Shown here: positions 44,385-52,500 of the stretch, piece by piece
How the letters are laid out: every line of letters starts with the position of its first letter
How positions within the stretch are numbered: the stretch's first letter is position 1
DNA from: Prorocentrum cordatum
Lineage: Eukaryota; Sar; Dinophyceae; Prorocentrales; Prorocentraceae
Length of the DNA stretch: 52,500 nucleotides
Direction of reading: 5' to 3'
Assembly (NCBI GenBank): GCA_963575745.1
Contig: CAUYUJ010000747.1
Coordinates: 285,312 to 337,811, forward strand
The notes under the pieces: generated by a model
Told to the model about the DNA's origin: nothing
What the model saw: the letters and a program-made list of their open reading frames with translations, nothing else
Database searches by the model: none
Position numbers and translations under genes: made by a program

Positions 44385-44970
44385 ACCTGGCGCACCACGA
44401 CGCGGCGTCCCGACACGGTGGCCTACAGGGGGGCGTGCCTCCCAGGGCAGCTTGCGCGGTGGCTCACGCGGGCGCTCACCTCGAGGCTCTCGGTGGACAC
44501 CCTGCGCGGGTCGCGAGTATCGGGCCGGACGAAAGGGGGGGAGTTGGAAAGGGGGGGCTACGAAATCTGCTGCATGTAGCTGGATTCGGCCTCACCGAGG
44601 GGCCCATTCCTCGATACATGGCCGCCTCCGGCGCCGGGAGGCGCAGGGAAAATCAGCTGCGTGAGCTGATTCTCAACCCCCCCTTTTGCTATCCCCCCCT
44701 TTCGCCCGACCCGAGAATATGGCACCATGCCCGAGCGCTGCTCCGAGACACTGCGCGGACGGCTCACGCGCCAGCGTCAATGTAGCCGACTCCGCTTTTA
44801 TATCTATCTATATATATATATGTATAGATATGTGTGTGTATCTCTCTCTTTCTCTCTCTCTCCGCTCACCTGCGCTCGCTTCCCTTTGGCTCCGAACGCG
44901 CAGGTCAGCTGCTCGCAGCGCTTCCCCATCGGGGGATGAGGCGGCAACAAAAAATGAATTCCTGAATTCT
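44383..44970 (-). other. Possible small exons on the minus strand, unconfirmed
   Basis: Minus-strand candidates with splice-like borders: 44870-44929 (ATG...GCGCAG before GTGAGC), 44480-44501 (after GCGCAG, before GTGAGC) and 44387-44422 (after TGTAG, before GTCATT). The third reads 'ATVSGRRVVVRQ' in one frame. No protein family is established. A TA/CT-rich patch (44806-44862) lies between. The support is only from short consensus matches. Confidence 0.2.
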
Positions 44971-44974
44971 GAGA

Positions 44975-44996
44975 CTTGAGCCGAAAATGACATCAT
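44975..44996 (-). other. Possible spliced-leader relic, minus strand
   Basis: On the minus strand the sequence is CATTTT, an extra C, then GGCTCAAG. That equals the last 14 bases of the conserved dinoflagellate spliced leader with one inserted base; the 5' part matches poorly. It is 45 nt before the ATG of a candidate exon at 44929. Confidence 0.4.
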
Positions 44997-45255
44997 ACTG
45001 GCACTTGTGCCCCCTGCTGCGGTCCCATCCCGAATCAAACGGCACCTGGACCCCTCCCGGGGTCCATCCATGCCAGTACTCCGAGTTGCGTCCAGCCGTG
45101 GTGAGAAGGGCTCGACCCTACCATGGGCGACTCCCGGGTGGTGCAAATCGCCCTCTCTGGTCGTAACCGCAGAGCCAGAGTGTGGGGAGGACTAGCCCTC
45201 TGCTTCATCATCGCACAGTCCCCGTGGACGGGGGGTGCACGGAGGGGGGGAGAGG

Positions 45256-45480
45256 AGTGCAATTCACTGCAACGCAACAATGCTATTCGATTGCATTGCA
45301 ATTCGAATGCACTGAAATGCCAAATCAATACAATCATTGCGACTGCACTGCGATGCGATTGCGATGCCATGCAATCCCACGGCAATGCAATGCGGTTGCA
45401 ATGCAAATTTGAATGCAATGTGTTTGCAATTCAATGCGATGCGATTGCAATGCGCTGCGGTTGCATTGCAATGCACTGCG
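45256..45480. repeat. TGCAATGCGATTGCA array
   Basis: Repeated 10-12-bp near-palindromic units (GCAATGCGAT, TGCATTGCAATGC). Both strands look alike. Cys/Asn/Met/Arg-rich frames across it are repeat artefacts. Confidence 0.9.
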
Positions 45481-45596
45481 TTTTTTTGTCATCCTCCTCC
45501 CTCCTCCGTTTTTTCCCAAAGGCATAGGGGGGAGGAGGGAAGGGGTGCGCGAGGAGAGGGGGGAGAGGAGCGTGGGAGGACAGGACCCCTCCCTTC

Positions 45597-45724
45597 CCTC
45601 CCCGTTGCTGCTGGCGCCTGGGAGGGGGGGGCAAAAAAAAGAAACAGAAAAACAAAAATGTTGTTGTTTGTTCTTCTTTTTGTTGTTGCCCCTCCCCTCC
45701 CAGGCGCCAGCAGCAACGGGGAGG
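45597..45724. mobile_element. Foldback element, 128 bp
   Basis: Arms of about 36 bp: CCTCCCCGTTGCTGCTGGCG... at 45597 and its near-perfect reverse complement ending at 45724. The loop is A-rich then T-rich (GAAACAGAAAAAC, TTGTTGTTTG). It encodes nothing. Confidence 0.85.
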
Positions 45725-45867
45725 CGTGGAGGATACCCACCCTCCAGCTCCTGGGCAAGGGGGGGGAGGTTCTCCGTATGCGGGGAGGTGGAGTCGCTGG
45801 GCGTGCTTGTCCGCAACCGGAGCGACGTCTTTCCCCATGGCGTAGGCCAATCGTTTGGCCAGGGTTA

Positions 45868-46033
45868 TGTCGGGCGTGTCCCCCTACAGGGGGATTTTCG
45901 ACGAAAATCAAAAATACCCCAGAGAGGCAAAAAAATACTCCAAAAATAGTCCCCAGACTATTTTTGGATTATTCTTGGATTATTTTTGGTGTATTTTTCG
46001 TCGAAAATCTCCCTGTCGGGGGACAGGCCCGAC
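45868..46033. mobile_element. Small inverted-repeat element (MITE-like), copy 2
   Basis: About 38-bp terminal inverted repeats: left GTCGGGCGTGTCCCCCTACA.., right ..CTGTCGGGGGACAGGCCCGAC, both adjoining ATTTTCGTCGAAAAT-type sequence. The centre contains AAAAATAGTCCCCAGACTAT. Flanking TTA occurs on both sides (45865-45867 and 46034-46036), a possible 3-bp target duplication. Decayed copy at 27517-27674. Confidence 0.87.
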
Positions 46034-46039
46034 TTAAGG

Positions 46040-46257
46040 CCAGGGGTTCCAGGGTCGAATCGCTCCCCTGCGAAACTCTGTTTTTGTTCCTTTTGCCCTG
46101 CTTTCTTTATCTCCGCAGCGATTCTTTGTTGGTTTGCTCACCTCGCTTTTGCGAAACCGAGTTGGCCGCGTGGTGGTGTGCTCGGTTTTGCGAACCTCGC
46201 TGCCTTGGGTTCGTGACCACCCAGGAGTCTGTAGCGGATGTGCTCTGGTTCCCATGT
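46040..46257. other. No gene recognised
   Basis: Complex sequence, short frames only. Confidence 0.4.
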
Positions 46258-46420
46258 TCAGGAGGGGAAAAAACACACAGACACAATTAATCGTCGATTC
46301 CCCGGAAAAATGAGAAAATATGGGAAGTGGGGGGGAAGACAAAAAAACAGAAAATATGGGAAAATATGGGGAATCTGTTTGTTTGTGTGTATTTATTTGT
46401 GTGTCCTGCGGCTCCTTCAC
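46258..46420 (+). repeat. AT-rich dispersed repeat, copy 3 of 3
   Basis: Same order of landmarks as 1607-1769: CAGGAGGGGAAAAAACACAC, AATCGTCGATTCCCC, ATATGGGAAGTGGGGGG, TATTTATTTGTGTGTCC. Confidence 0.87.
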
Positions 46421-47627
46421 ATGTGCTCTCCCCCCTCCTGCCCTCCCCCCCTCGAGCCCCCCCCCTCCCCCTGGAGGACGCAGAGGACGGAGGCGGACGC
46501 CGCCGCGCGCAGGCGACCTGCGCCGCCGCCTGGAGCCGCGCCGCCGCCGTGGAGGCGGTGCTGTGCCACGCCGAGGCGGCCTGGGCGGCCGCCCTGCTCC
46601 GGGGCCGCGGCCGCCGCCGGTGGCCTCGGGCGCCACAGTCGGGGGCGGCAAAGAGGGGAGTGATGACTGGGGGAGGGGGTGGATATCATGGCGGGGGCCA
46701 TGATATTTCCCCAGATCTCAGGGCGCCTCTTCTTGTTTCATTACGTCCCTGGCCCCCCCGCTGGGCCGCGCACATGCCGCCGGTCATGATTTGCACCCCC
46801 CCCTCTTGGACACCCCCCTCTTGGCCGCTCCCGACACAGCGATGTCCGTGGTTCTGGCCAAAGGTGTCCCAGGCTGTGCGCGCCAGCGTGGAGCCCATGC
46901 CGGAGCCCTGTGGGCCTCGCGGGGGGCGCCCCGCAGCGACCATCACCTGGGCTTCACCGGAGATCCCGGGGACACCTTGGGCCAGGGACGCCTCGGGCAA
47001 CACCCGAAGAGAACCTCCGTCCAACGGGACGTCGCTGTCGCCGCAGCGGTGGTCGCGCTGCAGCGTCTGCCATTTTCCAGCGTAGCTCCGTCCCCTGGAG
47101 CGACGCTCTCGCCGCAGCGCTGGGCGTGGTACTGCACCCGCCAAACATGCAACTCCCTTCGCAGCACTTGCCACATGTATAGTCCCACCGAGTCTCCGCC
47201 CGACGGAACGACGCCCCCCGCATAATTCGTCTTCTCTATATTTGGTTTCCTCCTGCCTCCCAGTGTTTCTTTGCCTTCCTCGTCGCCTTCCTCAGTTCGA
47301 CTTCCTCCCCGTTCGTCAACGGTCCTCTTCCTCGCACAGCGAACGTCGATACAGATGTTTTCGCGGGCCGATGGCGACGTTCGAAAGCCTCTCGGAACAC
47401 GCTCAAAGTGCGCACCCAAGCTCGGGCTCCGTGATGCCGCCTCCAGTTGAGCAGTTGTTAGCGCTTGGGATCTATATGGAATTGCCGTGTTCTGCTGTTC
47501 GGGCAGAAGCAGTAGCCAATAGCCCCCTGACAAAGCCTCGAGCGAATTTGTAATTAGCCTGGCATTGTGCAGCTGATAGCCCATAGCAGAAACCTACATA
47601 TTTCTTACGATTACAGAAAGGAGAAAG
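46421..47627. other. GC-rich then mixed sequence, no gene recognised
   Basis: 46470-46650 is very GC-rich; a plus frame there reads as an alanine-rich helix-like segment ('AAAVEAVLCHAEAAWAAALL') and could be an exon, but nothing confirms it. A perfect 10-bp hairpin (ATATCATGGC, loop GGGG) lies at about 46682-46705. The minus frame 46943-47584 is unrecognised. Confidence 0.4.
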
Positions 47628-48160
47628 AAGGTGAGTAAGTTGCAGAAGCTCTGGATCACGGGGCTTCACGCTGCAGGATACTTCGGCGCCGAGGTCGTTG
47701 CGGCAGATCAGCGGGAGGTGTCTGCAGCCCAGGCCCGTTACCTCCGAGCGGCCAGAGCGTCGTGCCTTGCGTGATCCAGAACATGTTATGTTTTTGTTGG
47801 GTGACCCTGCGTACAAAGATAGGACCGGGGCCTGCTCTGCGATGAAGTAGCCGTGTCTGGACGTAGCATTTCCGCACCCCGCAGGCCTGAGGGAGTTTCG
47901 AGTTATTGCGCGAGGCGCGAGGCACGCAAGTATTTTTGGATGAGCTCACTGCTTGAGGCATCGTCACCGATCATCCCCTTACTTGTGTGTGGTCAGCATC
48001 GGGCTGGCGTCTTCGTCGCTTGCAGCTTTACATCATCCCAGTTGTCTGCAATTGTTTCAGCCCAACTTGAACCGATCCCCCGGACCTGGAGCCACGTAAG
48101 AGGCTTTGTAGGGGCCACCACTGGCTACTCGACAGAAACGGGTGGAAGCTCGCAGGACCC
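47628..48160 (+). pseudogene. Second non-LTR retrotransposon fragment, RT-thumb-like
   Basis: The plus frame 47628-47774 reads 'KLQKLWITGLHAAGYFGAEV' followed by 'VAADQREVSAAQARYLRAAR'. This has the pattern of the region after the polymerase core in dinoflagellate LINE proteins (TG..pA..yGaEv.......lR..aa). Further on, in alternating frames, 'LLGDPAYKDR' and 'GPALR*SSRVW' fit the following GDP...W..vW block. Stops and frame changes show decay. AAG|GTGAGTAAG at 47628 also looks like a splice donor. Confidence 0.5.
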
Positions 48161-48553
48161 TTGACGTTTCTGTTCCCATCCGGGCACCTCCTCAGGCTCA
48201 CGTTCACTTCCCCCCGAATGGTCAGGGACCTTGGCTTCCGAGGAGTGAACGGGTCGAATCAGTAGTCAGGCAGCATTAAGGTTGGGCAGTCGAGGTGACA
48301 GAGTTCACGCTGTTGCGCATATCTTATGTTCACCCTCCTTAGTACTCAATGCCAGAAAGATATGCTCGCATCGTTTCGGGTACAGACGGTGTTTGACAAG
48401 GGAGCGGCTTACGCAGGCGGAGTACGATATATGATGGGGAGCCCATTTGGGAAGTATGCGGGGCACCTGATGTTCTGCACCACTGGATCTTCAAATGCTG
48501 CCGTTCGCATGCTCTCACCAGAAGCCCTCACAGTCTCGGAAGGGTCGCCGCAA
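48161..48553. other. No gene recognised
   Basis: Complex sequence with moderate GC. A plus frame 48326-48643 ('GAAYAGGVRYMMGSPFGKYA') is open but unrecognised; it may belong to the preceding retroelement fragment. Confidence 0.4.
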
Positions 48554-48859
48554 ATATGTCGGCCACGCGCCGGGGGGGTAGGAGGAGGGGGGAAGGCTTC
48601 TAAAGAGCACCCCCTTCGTAGAAGGCGCGGGCGCCCCTTCTAAGAAGCTGTTGGTTGTTTCTTATGTTACTGGCGTGGTTCTAGGAAACAGGTGGCTTGC
48701 TTCTAAGAAGCAGGTATGTGTTCTAAGAAGTTGCTGGGGTGTTTCAAATAAGCGCCGCGCCCATGGCTTCTTAGAAGGGCGGCTGGCGCCTTCTAAGAGG
48801 CAGCCGCCTTCTAGGAAGCCTTCCCCCCTCCCCTCACCCTCTTGTGCGCGCCGACATAT
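48554..48859. mobile_element. Foldback element, 306 bp, with TTCTAAGAAGC units
   Basis: Left arm ATATGTCGGC..GGAGGGGGGAAGGCTTCT (48554-48602) is the imperfect reverse complement of the right arm (AGAAGGC..AAGCCTTCCCCCCTCC..GCCGACATAT, to 48859). The inside is built of repeated TTCTAAGAAG palindromes, about eight, separated by short GC-rich spacers. Confidence 0.82.
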
Positions 48860-49300
48860 GGTCGATGTCTTGCGCTTCTCGGGTGGTCCGAGATATATTT
48901 GTGTCCAAGGGACTGCCGGTTTCGGGCATGAGCATCGTGTCGTCGAGGGTCCCATCGACGAGGTCATGCCAGGCAAGCTGTTCGGGGATGGCAGGTGTCG
49001 AAAACGCGGGCCTGCGCAGTGCCACCGCTCGGTGGTGGGGGGTCGCCAAGATCGACGATGCCAGCGAGCTCGCAGCTGCCCGGGCCCCGCGCGCGGCGCG
49101 ACGGGGCTCATATTCCCCTGGTCGGCGCACCGCGGGGAGGCCCGGGGAGGGGGTTGTCTTTGGCGCGGCAATGTCTGCCCGCGACGGGGGTCGATTCGGG
49201 GCTGTCGACGGGGGTGGCGCCCCCGCCCCCCCCCGCTTGCTGCCAGACGCTGAGGGAGTTGCCCACGTGGTTCCCGTCGTGCGACTCTCAGCTCTCCCTT
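48860..49300. other. GC-rich, no gene recognised
   Basis: Overlapping open frames on both strands from GC richness; no domain. Confidence 0.45.
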
Positions 49301-49301
49301 C

Positions 49302-49518
49302 TTTCTGGACGCCCGAAATGGGTACGGAAAGAATGGGTACGATGCCCAACAGCAGTTTCTGCTCATGTTGAACAGGACTCGCTGTCCGCGCCGCCGCGGC
49401 CTGTGTCCATTCGAGACAGAAGGCCGCCTGCCCAACAGCGGCTGCTGTTGGTTTGGGACAACATTTGCTGTCGGGCATTGTGCCCACTCTTTCGGTACCC
49501 ATTTCGGGTGTCCAAAGT
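49302..49518. mobile_element. Foldback element, about 217 bp
   Basis: Left arm CTGGACGCCCGAAATGGGTA.. and right arm ..TACCCATTTCGGGTGTCCAAAG are near reverse complements over about 65 bp (CGGAAAGAATGGGTACGATG against its partner). The centre (CGCCGCCGCGGCCTGTGTCC, GGCCGCCTGCCCAACAGC) is shared with the half copy at 23430-23563. Confidence 0.85.
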
Positions 49519-49681
49519 CTTCCGCTCCGCACACCTCTGGCTCGCCGATCTCGGTCGCCCTCGCCCCTTCTCCGAGCGTCACGATTTGCTGGCTGCGCCG
49601 GGCCGCGGGCCCAGCGGCGCCGCCCTCCCGGGCGGAGCGCGCAGCCGCTCTCACGCCCGCCACCCCAGCGGGGGAGAGCAC

Positions 49682-49790
49682 GGGCTGCCTCTCTCCCTGC
49701 CTCTCTCCCTCCCTCCCTGCCTCCCTCCCGCCCTCCCTCCCTGCCTCCCTCCCTCCCTCCCTCTCCCTGCCTCCCTCCCTCCCTCGCAGA
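49682..49790 (+). repeat. CCCT/CCCTG microsatellite
   Basis: CTCCCTCC and CTGCCTCC units for about 110 bp. Confidence 0.95.
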
Positions 49791-49854
49791 GGGGGGGGGG
49801 TCGGGGGAGGGGGAAGTCAAGCAGTGGCGAAGCGTCCCGGCTCGCTCATGGGCC

Positions 49855-50060
49855 TGCCAAACAATGTTCCAAGAACGTTTTTTCTGTGGTGTCCACGAGA
49901 TGGTCTTAGAACGTTTCTGGCTGGGACTGGCTTGTTGTAACACATCGGGATTGTTGTTATCAGAACATGTTGGGGTCCTAAGAACACTTCTGTCGTTCTG
50001 AGAACACTTCTGTTGTTCTCAGAACATGTTTGGGTCCTACGAATGTTTCGTGGTAGGCCT
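49855..50060 (+). repeat. Degenerate AGAACATGTT/AGAACACTTCTG repeat
   Basis: Units such as GTTCTGAGAACACTTCTGTT and CAGAACATGTTGGGGTCCTA recur about every 35 bp, with a few more at 50210-50275. Confidence 0.7.
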
Positions 50061-50780
50061 TTAGAAATGCCGGGACGGTCCGTCCCTGCTCAATTATCAG
50101 AACCTCATGGGCATCCATTCGGAGCCCGCCCACTCGAACTCTAACAAGAATAAATCATTTTCGGGCGTCAAGGACTGTATCCGTCGGGGGGCCAGCCCAG
50201 ACTTCTGAAGTGAGGGTCCTAGAACGAGGCCCACCAGAACGTGAATAACCTCGCAGCACGTTCTGAGCGGCGGTTCTTAACGATAGGTAGTGACCGGACG
50301 GATAGGATGGCAGAGCTTGCCGCGAAGAAGCACCCCCAGCCTCTCCTTGGGGAATACGGGCTTCTGGAGGAGGGCGACTGGACTCTTGAACAAGATCCTT
50401 GTCTTCCAACAAAGCATCTTCTCGCAACCACACAAAGTTAATAGATCCTCGGGTCTGCAATCGCTGGACTACAGACGCAAGTGTAAACAGAGGCTAAGAT
50501 TCGGAAATCCTGAACAATATCCTGGGTACGCTTCGCCTGAGGAAAAGTCGCAGCAAGTGTGTTTTTGCTTAGAGTCGTGCCCCGTTGCCATTTGCATGCG
50601 CTTGAGCTTGAGTCTCCATGACCGTTGGCATCGTAACGCCTGGCCGGCTATGCATGCGCAGATCTCGTGCTGATTCCTCGGGACAGTTGCCAGCCAGTAG
50701 CGAGCAGACGGGCCACCTGTTCCGCACTGCCCTTCCGCCAGCAGAAGCCTGTCCAGGTGAGAGTCGCCGTCTCCACGCCG
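50061..50780. other. No gene recognised
   Basis: Complex sequence of moderate GC. Small frames on both strands (for example minus 50155-50460) match nothing I know. Confidence 0.45.
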
Positions 50781-50794
50781 GAACAGTCTAAATC

Positions 50795-50855
50795 CCCTCC
50801 TGCGGCTGCGGTTGCGGATGCGGTCGTGGCTGCGGCTGCGGCTGCGGCCCGGGGA
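50795..50855 (+). repeat. GCGGCT hexamer patch
   Basis: About eight TGCGGC(T/A/G) units. Confidence 0.85.
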
Positions 50856-50859
50856 TGAA

Positions 50860-51590
50860 GACCCCGGGCTCGCTGCGGCGGCAGCTGCTGCTCCCGTTAA
50901 TTTTCCTGCCCTCGCCTCTCCACCTAGTGGCGAACACATCCGTATCCGCACCCTCGCGGTCTGGATTCCAGGGCGCGATCCCGCGGCTACGCGGCCGTGC
51001 GGGTACGTCCCGCGCAGGGCATCCACGAAAAAACGGTCCGCATCCGCGGGGTCGCGGCCTAGATGTCAGGCCCGCGAGGCCGCGGAAACGGATAGGTCAT
51101 TCGCACACGAAAGACCTTTTGTTTGCCTTGCCCCCGCGGGGGGCGGGGGGCGTCTGAGCCAGCGGCATTTGAGTCCAGCCAATATGTCTACCCTCCAGCC
51201 AGAAATGGTTTTCCAGATTGCTTCGGAGCAGTTCACCGTCGTCGTGGGCCGTAGCGCGAGGTAGCTTGCAGGTGTTGGGGCTGCCAGCGGATCATTGCGA
51301 GTGTTCCTCCCTTAATGTGCGTGCGCGTCAATGCCACTCCCAGCTGCCATCCGCCTTCTTCTGCCCATCCCATCTCTTGATATCGGGGTCCTCGTGGACT
51401 AAGCTTCTCTCTGGGGGTCCATGTATGCTTCGACTTTCGATTCTGCAAAGATATGGGACTGGACTCCATGATACGGTATGGAACAGAGGGGCATGATGTC
51501 AGGTATTGCGCGAGAGCACTTGGTTTCCCCATTTCCTTCTCGCCCTCCTCTCTCCACCCTATCCGCCCCTTCTTCTTCTCCCACGACCAC
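50860..51590. other. No gene recognised
   Basis: A plus frame 50812-51264 is open and ends 'EMVFQIASEQFTVVVGRSAR', which does not look repeat-derived, but I cannot assign it. Confidence 0.4.
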
Positions 51591-51596
51591 CAGCGT

Positions 51597-51760
51597 GACG
51601 ACGACGGCGGCAACGACGACCGCGACGACCACGACGACAGCGACGAGGACCGCAACGACAGCGGCGACGACGACGACCGCGCCGACGACCGCGACGACCA
51701 CGACCCCGACCGCGATGCCCGCGACGGCGACCGCGACGACGACGACCGAGACCCGCAGGT
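51597..51760 (+). repeat. GAC/ACG triplet array, imperfect
   Basis: GACGAC, GCGACGACC and GACCGCGAC units for about 160 bp. Asp/Arg/Thr frames across it are artefacts. Confidence 0.93.
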
Positions 51761-52047
51761 GGCGCCCGCTGGCGCCGCGGCCTCGGCCGGGCCCGGCACG
51801 CCCCCGCGGCGCTCCGCGTGGCCCGCGCCGGCGCGCCCGGCGCCCGACCTCGCCTGAGGCACCGGCGCTGCAGAGCGAGCGCGCCGGGGGGTCTCGGCGG
51901 CCCCCTCTCCGCCCCGGCCTCCTCCTCGGCGCCCTCCTCCACGCACTCCTCGCTCCAGCCCTTCCCCCCCTCCCCCCATCTGGCCATGCCTCGGCCCATC
52001 CCGTCGTCCTCCTCCTCCTCCGCTTCCATGCCTCTGCCTCCTGCACT
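51761..52047. other. GC-rich, no gene recognised
   Basis: CTC patches at 52000-52025. Open frames are Pro/Ala/Arg-rich without a recognised domain. Confidence 0.45.
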
Positions 52048-52243
52048 TGGGGGAACAACCAGTGGCATAAACATATAAAAACTCGGAGGTCCGCGCGGAT
52101 TTCTCGGATCGGCGCTGGACCCCCCTCCCTGGCGCGCGGAGCGCGCCAGGGGCAGCGCCAGAGGCGCCGCCAGGGGGGTCCAGCGCGGATCCGAGAAATC
52201 CGCGCGGACCTCGAGTTGTTATGTTTATGCCACTTGTTGTTCC
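52048..52243. mobile_element. Foldback / MITE-like element, about 196 bp
   Basis: About 80-bp arms: GGGGAACAAC..GTGGCATAAACATA..CTCG..GGTCCGCGCGGATTTCTCGG.. on the left, and the near-perfect reverse complement ending ..TTTATGCCACTTGTTGTTCCCC at 52243. The loop is GC-rich with a GCGCGCGGAGCGCGC palindrome. No coding sequence. Confidence 0.9.
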
Positions 52244-52500
52244 CCTGTGAGTAGAGCTCCCTGTCGCATCCCGAGGCGTGCCGGCAGGGCGTGCCGGGCG
52301 TTGAGCTTGAGACATCCACGCTCCTTGCATGCGGAGGAGTTTCGCGGATGGAAGGCTGGCCGTTTTCAAGATGCCGTTCTCGCTCCAGCGCCGCGCACGT
52401 TCGTCTTAAGAGCTCACAACAGCGTCAAGGTGTCCCATGTTTGGCGTCCCAGACATGGTGTTTTGGCACGATGTTCAGGGCGCAGCAGTCACGATGATTC
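52244..52500. other. No gene recognised
   Basis: The window ends in complex sequence without a recognisable feature. Confidence 0.4.

Noticed and set aside
46030-46075. tRNA-like GGTTCCAGGGTCGAATC
   Set aside because: Only a T-arm-like phrase is present; no acceptor stem or anticodon arm can be paired around it.
48554-48859. Heat-shock elements (TTC..GAA)
   Set aside because: TTCTAAGAA has three bases between TTC and GAA, not two, and the sites lie inside a hairpin element, not before a gene.
49855-50060. Steroid-response-like AGAACA...TGTTCT sites
   Set aside because: They are units of a degenerate tandem repeat; no such receptors are expected here.

Overview
The window looks like nuclear DNA of a dinoflagellate. 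This is inference, since no search could be run. The grounds are: GC-rich sequence crowded with simple repeats; retroelement fragments that resemble the Ty1/copia and non-LTR elements of dinoflagellates (gag core, 'VDTGAWANLWG' protease, 'LPALLGLQ', the integrase C-terminal 'IREIALQ...GPA' region); a helicase exon pair separated by a probable GC-AG intron, a donor type common in dinoflagellates; and two sequences resembling relics of the dinoflagellate spliced leader. I see no intact, expressed-looking gene from start to stop. Nearly all long open frames here are by-products of GGA/CTC and other repeats or of high GC.

Layout. 0-5.2 kb: GGA/CTC arrays, then GC-rich sequence with nothing recognised. 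5.2-6.7 kb: two degenerate tandem families and a CG/CA microsatellite. 7.3-9.8 kb: a near-identical 155-bp inverted duplication enclosing a foldback element, a cluster of GACCCGGGTC palindromes and a dispersed AT-rich repeat. 10.5-16.4 kb: two related about 0.75-0.9 kb repeats (A and B) bounded by GGA tracts, with a nested inverted arrangement of two tandem families between them. 16.2-20.2 kb: very long polypurine DNA, including 528 nt without a pyrimidine, and a CGT array. 20.2-23.4 kb: GC-rich DNA, an ACAG microsatellite and half of a foldback element.

23.6-27.3 kb: a decayed non-LTR retrotransposon (RT-thumb-like and RNase H-like parts, frameshifted). 27.5 kb: a small inverted-repeat element with a sister copy at 45.9 kb. 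28.7-31.3 kb: CT and GGA arrays around unrecognised open sequence. 31.66-39.5 kb: a decayed copia-like element (gag, ruined zinc knuckle, protease, a linker domain, zinc region, integrase end) with no reverse transcriptase recognised. 40.48-40.94 kb, minus strand: the 3' end of a superfamily 1 helicase gene.

41-44.2 kb: four successive tandem arrays (90 bp, 73 bp, hexamer, 10 bp). 44.3-46.5 kb: poly(A), small candidate exons on the minus strand, a TGCAATGC array and two foldback elements. 47.6-48.1 kb: a second non-LTR fragment. 48.5-52.2 kb: three more foldback elements, CCCT and GAC arrays. No tRNA, rRNA, CRISPR array, operon or prokaryotic regulatory site was found. The genes do not form a pathway; the window is a repeat-rich region with relics of mobile elements and one gene fragment.
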